Part shown: positions 9,201-13,076 of the stretch, piece by piece
Position numbering within the stretch: the stretch's first letter is position 1
Layout of the letters: each line of letters begins with the position of its first letter
Assembly: GCA_029940345.1 (NCBI GenBank)
Contig: JAOZRC010000078.1
Location: forward strand, 1-13,076
Length of the DNA: 13,076 nucleotides
DNA from: Desulfobacterales bacterium
GTDB lineage: Bacteria > Desulfobacterota > Desulfobacteria > Desulfobacterales > JAUCGF01
Direction: 5' to 3'
Program-made: the position numbers and the translations under genes
Notes under the pieces: model-generated
Told to the model about the DNA's origin: nothing
Database searches by the model: none
Seen by the model: only the letters and a program-made list of their open reading frames with translations

Positions 9201-9533
9201 TTCCTTTTTGATGTATTTCAGTGTTCGGGCCGGATTTTGTTCATATTCCAGCAGTGCTTGCCGATTGATAATTTCCTTAACGCGCGCCGTATACCCCTCA
9301 CGCTTAATCTGGCGCGTCAAAAGAGCTTCCACCTGTTTGAAATCACCAGTGTGTTGAGCGTGCAGACAATGGTAATAATAGTAGTCACTCGTTCCTGGAA
9401 TCAGTTGTTTCAAGGCTTCCGAGCGATCTTTGGCCAAGCTGAAATCCTCGATGAAACCGATTTCACGGGCTTCAACCATTGTAATCATAAAAAATAATGC
9501 CGCTGCAATGATGATAAGCAGATTCAGTTTCAT
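3222..9533 (-). CDS. Giant exported protein, divergent alpha-2-macroglobulin-like
   Basis: A 2103-residue protein with a clear Sec signal peptide (hydrophobic 4-20, cleavage near VEA22). There is no lipobox Cys, so it is probably periplasmic or secreted. The start is supported by AAAGGAGG four bases before ATG. Residues about 25-420 are mostly helical. From about 430 to 980 it looks like successive beta-sandwich units of the macroglobulin type (for example GVFVVEF at 505-511 and ASYARLHVMAVRF near 935-947, interpreted by eye). A low-complexity Ala/Met/Glu-rich, then basic, stretch (about 1320-1405) would suit an exposed bait-like or linker segment. A further beta domain (about 1555-1645) is followed by TPR-like helices (about 1780-1880) and a C-terminal beta domain (about 2020-2090). 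The thioester signature CGEQ is absent; CGED at 1972-1975 is not equivalent. I see no protease or glycosidase active site. The alpha-2-macroglobulin relation is an inference from architecture, and a purely structural or adhesin role is possible. It is the first of three same-strand genes. Confidence 0.85.
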   Translation of the reverse strand: MKLNLLIIIAAALFFMITMVEAREIGFIEDFSLAKDRSEALKQLIPGTSDYYYYHCLHAQHTGDFKQVEALLTRQIKREGYTARVKEIINRQALLEYEQNPARTLKYIKKELHLRFDHRKASAEREAKYPTELDQKRILTANLMEKALKRYQNLKDIEDQGLELIPADKLNPKRCRDLLKRLRRPDFPNLAQLVTDELNAKYSGGFGSLPIHAFMLRSQLDDCLRLKPELIDSANFINAYIAKFAPSDDIDLQYDPDEKRAYLKRLQTFSQKLAPAHNTLKAHILYRILDMNRRQDKYDYDLFMTYLRLPRNAVYIEPAYFKKKAFRRNEYADINADFAAVTRLPAIINDEALVRDYLMRDFVKAKNYSHYAPYIKDDYLKELFAETKIVNGLGDMEQWYSMMAPDRHEALRERIDLEFAPFNHKFFNTDDPVTLYLNVKNIKKLIVKVFEINTLNYYRDIGKEVDAAINLDGLTSTWEQVFTYDEPQLRRVRRKFDLSQIDRPGVFVVEFIGSGKSSRAVIRKGQLYAVDRIGSAGHEFVIRDERNRRRPQAVIWLAGLEYKPDDSGIITIPFTNKPGRRTIILREDAFCSLAQFNHQAETYQLTAGFHTDREALLQNAMAQVIIRPVLLLNGYPISLELLENVRLMIESNDIEGVAAESEVSDFKLNEAYEAVHDFRVPDNLASVRFILKARIRNISRNKTEDLSTEALFKLNGINTTLATEDIYLNHSSKGYRLALLGKNGEPRSFMPIKVEMKHRYFRSPVIITLQTDDQGQIHLGQLVQIQHIKATTPRGAKRSWQLSRNRCQYPTAMHQPTGAIIRIPFFETAETDSDEKLKNYTLLEKRGATYLADHTDKIANQDGFLEIRELKAGDYELFLKKSQTKIDLRLTDGTIDDGIVMSDRRILEHTDAQPLTIRSIEQTPSAIEVRLGNASSYARLHVMAVRFMPAYHPFFNLAYTNWPDLFLLKRNPVVSHYIAERDIGDEYRYILDRQYAAKLPGNMLKRPELLLNPWSLRSTATDMDHAKKGEAPLHRRPDSQPLKRTGRQGKAPLPYQDTNMSVDFLAQPSKVLFNLKPDEKGVITIDRKQLDGYSQLLLLATDPFNTVYREFLLPETAIRTQDLRQRQTPDPAVHLTEQKNMLALHPDQTFRLDDVSTSTFKVYDTLERVYQLLSTLSKDATLEKFAFILRWPDMEPNEKETKYSEYACHELNFFLFHKDRAFFDRVILPYLRNKKDPTFLDHWLLKDDLTAYLEPWAFQRLNIVEKILLCRRGPDDPEQITRYVNDRYDLIPPDIESDNFLFDTALKGRALETDATDLLSMELEESAGEGISRDIAAPMAAFAPAAISDGLSDMEAEPAEEKMQVMKMMAKSAPTVAGSALAKKDRTAGKNQFFAPARRQKRKASRPFFRQLDKTREWAENNYYKTPIENQDADLITVNAFWRDYACSNSQQPFYSPRIAYASHNFAEMMMALAVSDLPFKAKQHTAHTKDGAFSLKAGSPLMVFYKEIRPASDAPEKLPLLASQHYFDPNDRYRYDGAERADKYIEDEFLINQAYGCRTVFSNPTSARRKLEVLLQIPQGALPLKKGFYTRSIALNMEPYATRTLEYYFYFTKAGTFKHYPVQVARNGAFITAAAPSELKVVVQFSRLDEQSWEYISQNGSNTDVLAYLGSENLNRTDLDKIAFRMHDRRFCEDVLALLQKRHSYNSVLWSYSIYHQLTIRIPTFLKHTEYANRCGLYIDTPLLTLDPVARRTYQHLEYKPLVNARTHLLGKQRKILNDRFYDQYKQFLTFLSYRSSLDNDDLISVCYYLLLQDRVKEATFYFKRIDPAQVSSRVQYEYVQAYLGFYTSEFDDVRTIAAHYADYPVIRWRKRFQQISVQLDEIEGGQRKLADKKDRDEIQTQLADTSASIDFKIEARQVTITWQNLKRCLVNYYPMDIELLFSKNPFVKEHKERFAFIQPNESQTIELNSCGEDDSQCRLTFDLPAKYKNSNLMVEISAGGIKKEQAYFSNSLAIQVIKNYGHLKVNHAETNLPLAGVYVKVYAEMKNGAVQFYKDGYTDWRGRFDYVSLSTDALDHVSRFAILMLSDDHGAEIRETAPPQR
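5319..5576 (-). other. Low-complexity Ala/Met-rich segment inside the giant protein
   Basis: This segment encodes residues about 1320-1405. It first runs as acidic, Ala- and Met-rich sequence (MAAFAPAAISDG, KMQVMKMMAKSAP) and then turns strongly basic (ARRQKRKASR). It separates the N-terminal beta-sandwich half from the C-terminal half. In alpha-2-macroglobulins a flexible, protease-sensitive bait region occupies a comparable mid-protein position. That equivalence is inferred from position and composition only; a plain interdomain linker is equally possible. Confidence 0.45.
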
Positions 9534-9537
9534 AAGG

Positions 9538-9545
9538 CCTCCTTT
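9538..9545 (-). promoter_or_regulatory. Strong Shine-Dalgarno of the giant exported protein
   Basis: Read on the minus strand this is AAAGGAGG, a full anti-16S match, four bases before the ATG. It fixes the start and predicts efficient initiation. The other minus-strand genes here (transglycosylase, kinase) have poor ribosome sites. I could not identify a convincing promoter in the roughly 100 bases further upstream. Confidence 0.75.
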
Positions 9546-9651
9546 AAGATTAGCGCACTGTTAGCTGAAGTTTGCACCCATGCGCCATCCGGACAACGGA
9601 GTGCAGGCTTCCTTTTGCAGGGGATTGACGGGAAAAATCAAAACTTAAGGT

Positions 9652-9836
9652 GGCATCCTTTATAAGTCTGTTTACACTTTTACCAGTAATTTTAGCTTCA
9701 GGCACCTGTGATGAATCGTGACGCATTCTTTCAGATTGCGAGGTCGCACTGTATAAACTGAAAGTCTATTGAAATTGTTAGGCGGCCTCATTGCGAAAAA
9801 AGTGTAAACTACTTTTAGCCCTATATGAAGGATGTC
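9652..9836. mobile_element. 185-bp MITE-like element B, relative of element A
   Basis: The left end GGCATCCTTTATAAG and the right end, read from the opposite strand as GACATCCTTCATATAG, are imperfect inverted repeats. Both arms carry the GTTTACACTTT box (9670-9680, and its complement at 9799-9809). The right arm shares 17 identical bases with element A (9799-9815 against 2475-2491 on the opposite strand). The centre is unrelated to the centre of A. There is no open reading frame of note, so if mobile it would depend on a transposase elsewhere. No clean target duplication is visible. It lies within the 604-bp gene-free stretch upstream of the giant gene, with its right end touching element C. 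Confidence 0.6.
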
Positions 9837-10030
9837 TTAAACTCCACTTTGGCCATTTTGAAAAATATTTATGTCAATCAATTCAAATGATTGGAATATT
9901 AGAAATTTAATTATGTGAAATCATACCCTTCATTGAGGGGAGATGACTTCGTCTATTTATATTTCACGAAAGAAAACCTTGATTTTAAAAGGTTTGCGCT
10001 TTTTTTTAAATGGCCAAAGTCGAGTTAAAG
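9836..10030. mobile_element. 195-bp MITE-like element C with ACTTTGGCCATTT ends
   Basis: The left arm (9836-9865) and the right arm (10001-10030) are inverted copies matching at 26 of 30 positions. They include a perfect 13-bp core, ACTTTGGCCATTT (9846-9858) and its complement (10008-10020). The 135-bp interior is AT-rich and holds nested small inverted repeats: CAATCA/TGATTG (9875-9893), GTGAAAT/ATTTCAC (9915-9921 and 9961-9967) and AAACCTT/AAGGTTT (9974-9980 and 9989-9995). It has no coding capacity. The ends differ from those of elements A and B, so it belongs to another family. The 107 bases between it and the next gene show nothing I can name. Confidence 0.6.
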
Positions 10031-10137
10031 GTATTATATATTTATCTTTAAATATAATCAAGCAAAGAATTGTCACATGCTGCAGTGTAGAGTTGCCTGT
10101 TTTATTTTATCCGTAAAGTTGTAAACGCTCCGAGTTC

Positions 10138-10500
10138 TTAACCCATTTGAGCGATAAGACGTCGTATATGCCGGGTTAATGTCAACGCCCACACCTGATC
10201 ATAAGGCGATATCAAATCATCGGGATACATGTGGGATAGAAGGTTCAAAGCGTTTGACCACATTTTTTGGGCCCATTTAAAATCATTACCCGATTCATAA
10301 AGAGCCGCCAGCTCGATATAAGCGGCGGTGTAATCCGGATGAAAATAGATAATGCGTTTCAGATACCTTTTAGCCGCTTCAGGCTCGCCTTTTTCCTGCA
10401 TGATGCATGCCAGTAAGGTACAGGCATCTATGTCGCCAGGGTTGTTCAGTTGATGTGTCTTTTGAGGGCAAAATTCGTTAGAAATCATATCAAATGCCAT
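10138..10500 (-). CDS. Small TPR protein resembling the CheR C-terminal tail
   Basis: A 120-residue protein with two to three TPR-like helical hairpins. DACTLLACIMQEKGEPEAAK (about 25-44) is followed by RYLKRIIYFHPDYTAAYIEL and ALYESGNDFKWAQKMWSNAL. The pattern resembles the TPR extension found at the C-terminus of many CheR chemotaxis methyltransferases (YFHPDYTAAYIELAALYE, then a helix ending in NALNLL). No methyltransferase domain precedes it: in the same frame the sequence is open for only ten codons upstream of the ATG, back to TAA at 10531-10533, past an A7 run. The ATG has no good Shine-Dalgarno sequence; AAGGA lies about 17 bases upstream. It may therefore be a surviving 3' fragment of a cheR-like gene or a stand-alone TPR adaptor. 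There is no signal peptide, so if expressed it would be cytoplasmic. Confidence 0.55.
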   Translation of the reverse strand: MAFDMISNEFCPQKTHQLNNPGDIDACTLLACIMQEKGEPEAAKRYLKRIIYFHPDYTAAYIELAALYESGNDFKWAQKMWSNALNLLSHMYPDDLISPYDQVWALTLTRHIRRLIAQMG

Positions 10501-10672
10501 TAAACAGAGCGGTTTTTTTCCTTCAACGTCTTAATTTATTTTATAATTTTATCAAAAAAACATATAATTTGTCAAGATTTTTTAGAACTGAACAGCCCTG
10601 TACAGGAGTCACAATCTCCGAGAAACCCGATTGTTTGTCCCAAGTTAAGTTTTCGTCAGTATATAAAATCGC

Positions 10673-10703
10673 TTGACAGATATATAAAAATTCCTTATAT
10701 ATT
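10673..10703 (+). promoter_or_regulatory. Sigma70-type promoter of the ars module
   Basis: A perfect -35 box TTGACA (10673-10678) is followed by TATATA (10696-10701, 17-bp spacer) or TATATT (10698-10703, 19-bp spacer) as the -10. Transcription would start about 10-25 bases before the arsR-type ATG at 10733. The spacer is occupied by the inverted repeat described next, which suits control by the first gene of the operon. Confidence 0.65.
10680..10702. promoter_or_regulatory. Candidate ArsR operator (8-bp perfect inverted repeat)
   Basis: ATATATAA (10680-10687) and TTATATAT (10695-10702) form a perfect inverted repeat with a 7-bp spacer, lying between the -35 and the -10. AT-rich dyads at this position are typical operators of the ArsR/SmtB repressor family, so autoregulation and metalloid-induced derepression are the likely mode. 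A second, weaker dyad ATATTC/GAATAT (10699-10704 and 10713-10718) overlaps the -10. AT-rich sequence makes short dyads common by chance, hence moderate confidence. Confidence 0.5.
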
Positions 10704-10732
10704 CCAAATTCAGAATATTTACAGGACTGCTA

Positions 10733-11074
10733 ATGAATATTTTTCTCAAAATAATGAAAGCCCTTTCAGACAAAAACCGTTTGAAAATGGTAAAAATGTT
10801 GCAACATCGTGAACTGTGCGTATGTGAAATGCACACCGGCTTGGGACTGGCTCAACCGACAGTCTCCAAGCATCTAAAAATACTGGAGGATGCCGGACTT
10901 GTCATATCCAGAAAAGAAGGACTCTGGGTGAATTATTCGCTTAATGATAAGCCGGATAATCCATATACATCAACACTTTTGGGAAATCTTCGCTACTGGT
11001 TGGAAGATGATTCTGAAATACAGGAACTCATAGAGATGTTGCCCGGATTAAACCGTGAAGAAATTTGTAATTGA
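10733..11074 (+). CDS. arsR: ArsR/SmtB-family metalloid-responsive repressor
   Basis: A 113-residue winged-helix DNA-binding repressor, normal length for the family. The helix-turn-helix lies around GLAQPTVSKHLKILEDAGLV (38-57), followed by the wing ISRKEGLWVNYSL (58-70). Cys29 and Cys31 in ELCVCEM (27-33) match the ELCVCDL arsenite-sensing motif on the DNA-recognition side, so As(III), Sb(III) or a trivalent organoarsenical is the expected inducer. A third candidate ligand is Cys112 near the C-terminus. The start is supported by AGGA six bases upstream of ATG. The promoter carries an inverted repeat suited to autoregulation. It is the first gene of a module with the ArsF-like and ArsG-like genes, separated from them by a 173-bp gap. 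The family is secure; the exact inducer is inferred. Confidence 0.88.
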   Translation: MNIFLKIMKALSDKNRLKMVKMLQHRELCVCEMHTGLGLAQPTVSKHLKILEDAGLVISRKEGLWVNYSLNDKPDNPYTSTLLGNLRYWLEDDSEIQELIEMLPGLNREEICN

Positions 11075-11247
11075 TAAGAGCGTTTGTATTTTTTTTGTTT
11101 CAATGATATTTATATTTAGGCATACAGCAATTTATAAGCACGATTTTTTCATGAGAATGCTTATGCATGAATAGCAGAAGCAGGTAACGCAACACCCCCT
11201 AAGCAGTAAGAATTTGATGAAAATATACGAAAGGAGTAATTTAATCA

Positions 11248-11688
11248 ATGGCTACTAATATTCAGAAACTTGTTTTTGTCGTATTTACTGTTATTATCTT
11301 TCTGGCAGGTGAAACAGGAGCTGATGATAAGGAGACCAAAATGTCGTCCGAAAAAGCGAAAATCATTGTCTCCTACTTTTACACCACGTATCGCTGTCCT
11401 TCATGTGAGAAGATAGAAAAATGGTCTTATGAGGCAATCAAGGATTCTTTTCCGGAAGCTCTGAAAGATGGGAGGCTGATATGGAGAGCCGTGAATGTTG
11501 ATAAACCGGAAAACAAGCATTTTATTAAGGATTACAATTTATTTACCAAATCGCTGATAATTTCAGAATTAAAAGGTGAAAAAGAGATGAAATGGGAAAA
11601 TATGGATAAGGTATGGCAACTTCTCCGAGATCAGGAAAATTTTTTCTCTTACGTGACATTAGGCGTAAAAAAATACCTGGAGAAATGA
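11248..11688 (+). CDS. arsF: Exported CPSC thioredoxin-like protein, ArsF type
   Basis: A 146-residue protein with an N-terminal hydrophobic segment (about 7-20; signal peptide or anchor) followed by a thioredoxin-like domain. The domain opens YFYTTYRCPSCEKIE with the redox pair Cys50/Cys53. It continues with WRAVNVDKPENKHFIKDY (79-96), the TKSLIISE strand (100-107) and KWENMDKVWQLL (115-126). This matches the small proteins annotated as the ArsF family of the arsEFG organoarsenical system, where ArsE and ArsF were proposed to reduce nitro-aromatic arsenicals; the family call is from memory. The active site faces the periplasm if the N-terminus is a signal or anchor. Ribosome site AAGGAG lies 11 bases before ATG, slightly long. 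The gene ends two bases before the preferred start of the ArsG-like gene, so they are one transcription unit. Alternative role: a general periplasmic dithiol carrier fed by the CcdA-like partner. Confidence 0.75.
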   Translation: MATNIQKLVFVVFTVIIFLAGETGADDKETKMSSEKAKIIVSYFYTTYRCPSCEKIEKWSYEAIKDSFPEALKDGRLIWRAVNVDKPENKHFIKDYNLFTKSLIISELKGEKEMKWENMDKVWQLLRDQENFFSYVTLGVKKYLEK

Positions 11689-11690
11689 TC

Positions 11691-12386
11691 ATGGAGCTGA
11701 GTGTTATCCCCCTGTTTTCCGCGATTTGGTTCGGCATTCTCACTTCGATCAGTCCGTGCCCGCTTGCCACCAATATCATCGCCACCACATATATCGGAAA
11801 ACAGATAAGCAAATCTTACGGCACTCTGATTGCGGGCTTTTTTTATACAATCGGCAGAGCATTTGCATATATATTCATCAGCTTCATCATTGTGTTCAGC
11901 CTTCTTTCCGTACCTGAAATATCTTTTTTTCTTCAGGAAAATATGAACAAGATTCTCGGTCCCCTGTTGATAATCGCAGGCTTATTTGTTTTGGAAATCC
12001 TGTCGTTTGGCTTCAGCGGATTCAATTTCAGCGAAAAGTTTCAAAAACGACTGGGAGACGGCAGTATTGTCGGCGCATCTATTCTCGGATTCATTTTTGC
12101 GCTTTCTTTCTGCCCGATATCTGCCGCTCTTTTTTTCGGTAGCGTTATTCCCCTTTCATTGAAATATGAATCGAGATTGGTTTTGCCGTTTCTTTACGGA
12201 GTGGGAACAGCACTGCCTGTTTTATTGTTTTCATTAATCATTTCCTATTCTTCACGCTTTGCAGGAAATTTTTTCAACAAACTTGCCGCTGTGGAATTGT
12301 GGTTAAGACGTATAACCGGCTTGCTTTTCTTAATAATCGGAATTTATTTTTGTATGAAATATATTTTCAGAATAATCAACTTCTGA
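11691..12386 (+). CDS. arsG: CcdA/DsbD-like membrane protein, ArsG type
   Basis: A 231-residue inner-membrane protein with about six transmembrane helices in two related halves, as in CcdA and the DsbD core. Each half carries a Cys-Pro motif: SPCPLATNIIA (Cys23) and SFCPISAALFFG (Cys141). In DsbD/CcdA the equivalent Cys pair relays electrons across the membrane. In the arsEFG literature ArsG was proposed as an efflux permease for aromatic trivalent arsenicals. Both readings fit; retention of both Cys favours a redox role or redox-linked export. I chose the ATG at 11691, since GGAG (11679-11682) is eight bases upstream. An in-frame ATG at 11685 overlaps the stop of the preceding gene as ATGA but is only two bases from GGAG. 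Upstream in-frame codons back to 11613 are merely the shadow of that gene. No terminator with a U-run follows. Confidence 0.8.
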   Translation: MELSVIPLFSAIWFGILTSISPCPLATNIIATTYIGKQISKSYGTLIAGFFYTIGRAFAYIFISFIIVFSLLSVPEISFFLQENMNKILGPLLIIAGLFVLEILSFGFSGFNFSEKFQKRLGDGSIVGASILGFIFALSFCPISAALFFGSVIPLSLKYESRLVLPFLYGVGTALPVLLFSLIISYSSRFAGNFFNKLAAVELWLRRITGLLFLIIGIYFCMKYIFRIINF

Positions 12387-12413
12387 ATGATAAACTACTC
12401 TGTTTCCGTCGAA

Positions 12414-12487
12414 GGCAGGGGCAACTGCCGCCAGTCCGCCCTTTCAGGGCTGATATCACAACCTATCCTGACCCAGGGCGATGCCCT
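12414..12487. repeat. Cluster of three short GC-rich hairpins after arsG
   Basis: Three stem-loops lie in 74 bp: GGCAG/CTGCC (12414-12418 and 12425-12429), GCCCT/AGGGC with a TTC loop (12438-12450) and AGGGC/GCCCT with a GAT loop (12475-12487). The CCCTTTCAGGGC...CCAGGGCGATGCCCT pattern resembles an intergenic repeat that I recall from several phyla, often near insertion sequences; here it stands between arsG and a transposase remnant. The GC-rich stems are unlike the AT-rich surroundings. It could end or stabilise the ars transcript, but there is no U-run. Confidence 0.45.
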
Positions 12488-12509
12488 CATCGTTATACAC
12501 ATTTATTTT

Positions 12510-12928
12510 TCATCCGGGTGGCTTTTTTACAGATTTGAACGTCCGCCATGCCTGAGCATAGTCTGACATCCGTTGCAACCCAATCCACATCGCTTTCGGC
12601 CCCGGAGGGCCATCATGTTTTCTTCCGAGATATCCGCCTAAACCAGCTATTATCTTAACCATCTCCTCTAATCTCGGCACATCTTCGGGAGGCAATTTTT
12701 TCTTTACAATCACATAAACCGACTGCCATTCATCATCACTGAAAACCGCATCACAAGGCATATCAGGGCATTTACGTCCCAGCATCAATAAAAACATGAC
12801 TCGCCAAGCGATTATCATATACATCACCAAACACGGTATATAACGTTCCGCATAATTTCATATCGTGCATCAAGTCTCGCATCGCCTATCTCCGATGTTT
12901 CCAATTCGTTCTCTATCCAGTCTTGCAT
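12510..12928 (-). pseudogene. IS4/Tn5-type transposase remnant with internal deletion
   Basis: Two parts in different frames. The N-terminal part starts at ATG (12926-12928) with AAGGAG seven bases upstream and reads MQDWIENELETSEIGDAR..., matching the start of Tn5/IS4-type transposases (W-x-E...LGD-x-RL). It stops at TGA 12824-12826 after 34 codons. The C-terminal part, in another frame from about 12830 to 12510, contains IIAWRVMFLLMLGRKCPDMP and then GLGGYLGRKHDGPPGP and MWIGLQRMSDYAQAW, typical of the Tn5-type C-terminal dimerisation region. An intact protein would be roughly 400-500 residues, so the whole DDE catalytic core is missing and the junction is out of frame. The copy cannot transpose by itself. 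It marks a former insertion beside the ars module; terminal inverted repeats were not identified by eye. Confidence 0.75.
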
Positions 12929-12969
12929 AGCATTTCTCCTTTGAAATAGGACTGCAAAAATAGTTGATC

Positions 12970-12989
12970 TCATCTTTCATGGAAGATGA
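12970..12989. repeat. Small hairpin upstream of the transposase remnant
   Basis: TCATCTT (12970-12976) and AAGATGA (12983-12989) form a perfect 7-bp stem around a six-base loop, about 40 bases upstream of the transposase start. It may belong to the left-over end of the insertion sequence or to its regulatory leader. Nothing else is recognisable in the last 150 bases of the window. Confidence 0.3.
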
Positions 12990-13076
12990 TTACCGGATAG
13001 ATACTAAAGTTCATCACTCCTGTATATAGTTGTCAGATTTTGGTTTGTTCTGGCACAAAAATTGCCTCCCTACCAA

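Noticed and set aside
3499..9497. Many plus-strand frames of 60-160 codons opposite the giant gene
   Set aside because: They are antisense shadows of one long continuous coding frame with a signal peptide and strong ribosome site; none shows a recognisable domain.
10113..10126. Third copy of the A/B element box (GTAAAGTTGTAAAC)
   Set aside because: It matches only about 13 bases with an extra T, and there is no GGCATCC-type end or inverted partner nearby.
10494..10836. Short reading frames on both strands around the arsR promoter
   Set aside because: They are AT-rich chance frames that overlap the promoter, the start of arsR or the start of the TPR gene, with no plausible ribosome site or domain.
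11613..11690. Longer N-terminus (26 extra residues) for the ArsG-like protein
   Set aside because: This stretch lies inside the arsF coding region in another frame, is hydrophilic and lacks a ribosome site; GGAG with 8-base spacing supports the ATG at 11691.
12299..12538. 79-residue plus-strand frame across the 3' end of arsG and the hairpin cluster
   Set aside because: It overlaps arsG out of frame and translates palindromic repeat sequence; no ribosome site and no sensible protein features.

Overview
The window reads as a piece of a Gram-negative bacterial chromosome. Support for this comes from a lytic transglycosylase with a signal peptide, a very large exported protein, a PAS/GAF hybrid sensor kinase and a fragment resembling the TPR tail of CheR. 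The style of the kinase (GGIAHQFNN phosphoacceptor box, several input domains), the CheR-like TPR fragment and the abundant short palindromes recall Desulfobacterota and similar anaerobic or environmental lineages. That assignment is an inference; there is no rRNA or other phylogenetic marker here.

Left block (1-9533). A short, probably truncated reading frame (113-253, +) converges on three genes that all run leftwards on the minus strand. In transcription order these are: a 2103-residue exported protein with alpha-2-macroglobulin-like character (9533-3222), a 194-residue SLT lytic transglycosylase (3135-2551) and a 693-residue sensor histidine kinase without a linked response regulator (2348-267). 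The first two could form an envelope-protection or cell-wall unit. The gap between the transglycosylase and the kinase carries a 30-nt REP-like hairpin and a 97-bp element with perfect 17-bp inverted ends that starts directly after the transglycosylase stop codon.

Middle block (9534-10732). This is a 604-bp gene-free stretch followed by a small minus-strand TPR gene (10500-10138). The gene-free stretch is largely filled by two adjacent MITE-like elements. Element B (9652-9836) is related to the 97-bp element in the left block. Element C (9836-10030) has unrelated inverted ends matching at 26 of 30 positions.

Right block (10673-12386, +). This is a compact module with a consensus-like promoter and a perfect 8-bp inverted-repeat operator candidate between its -35 and -10. 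It encodes an ArsR-type repressor, an exported CPSC thioredoxin-like protein of the ArsF type and a CcdA/DsbD-like membrane protein of the ArsG type. The last two genes are translationally close. By analogy with arsEFG, the module probably handles aromatic or organic arsenicals (reduction plus export) or moves electrons to the periplasm. No ArsE-like gene is visible.

Right end (12387-13076). A cluster of short GGGC/GCCC hairpins is followed by an IS4/Tn5-type transposase that has lost its catalytic core by internal deletion. Mobile-element debris on the right and the orphan CheR-like fragment on the left suggest that the ars module was acquired or rearranged.
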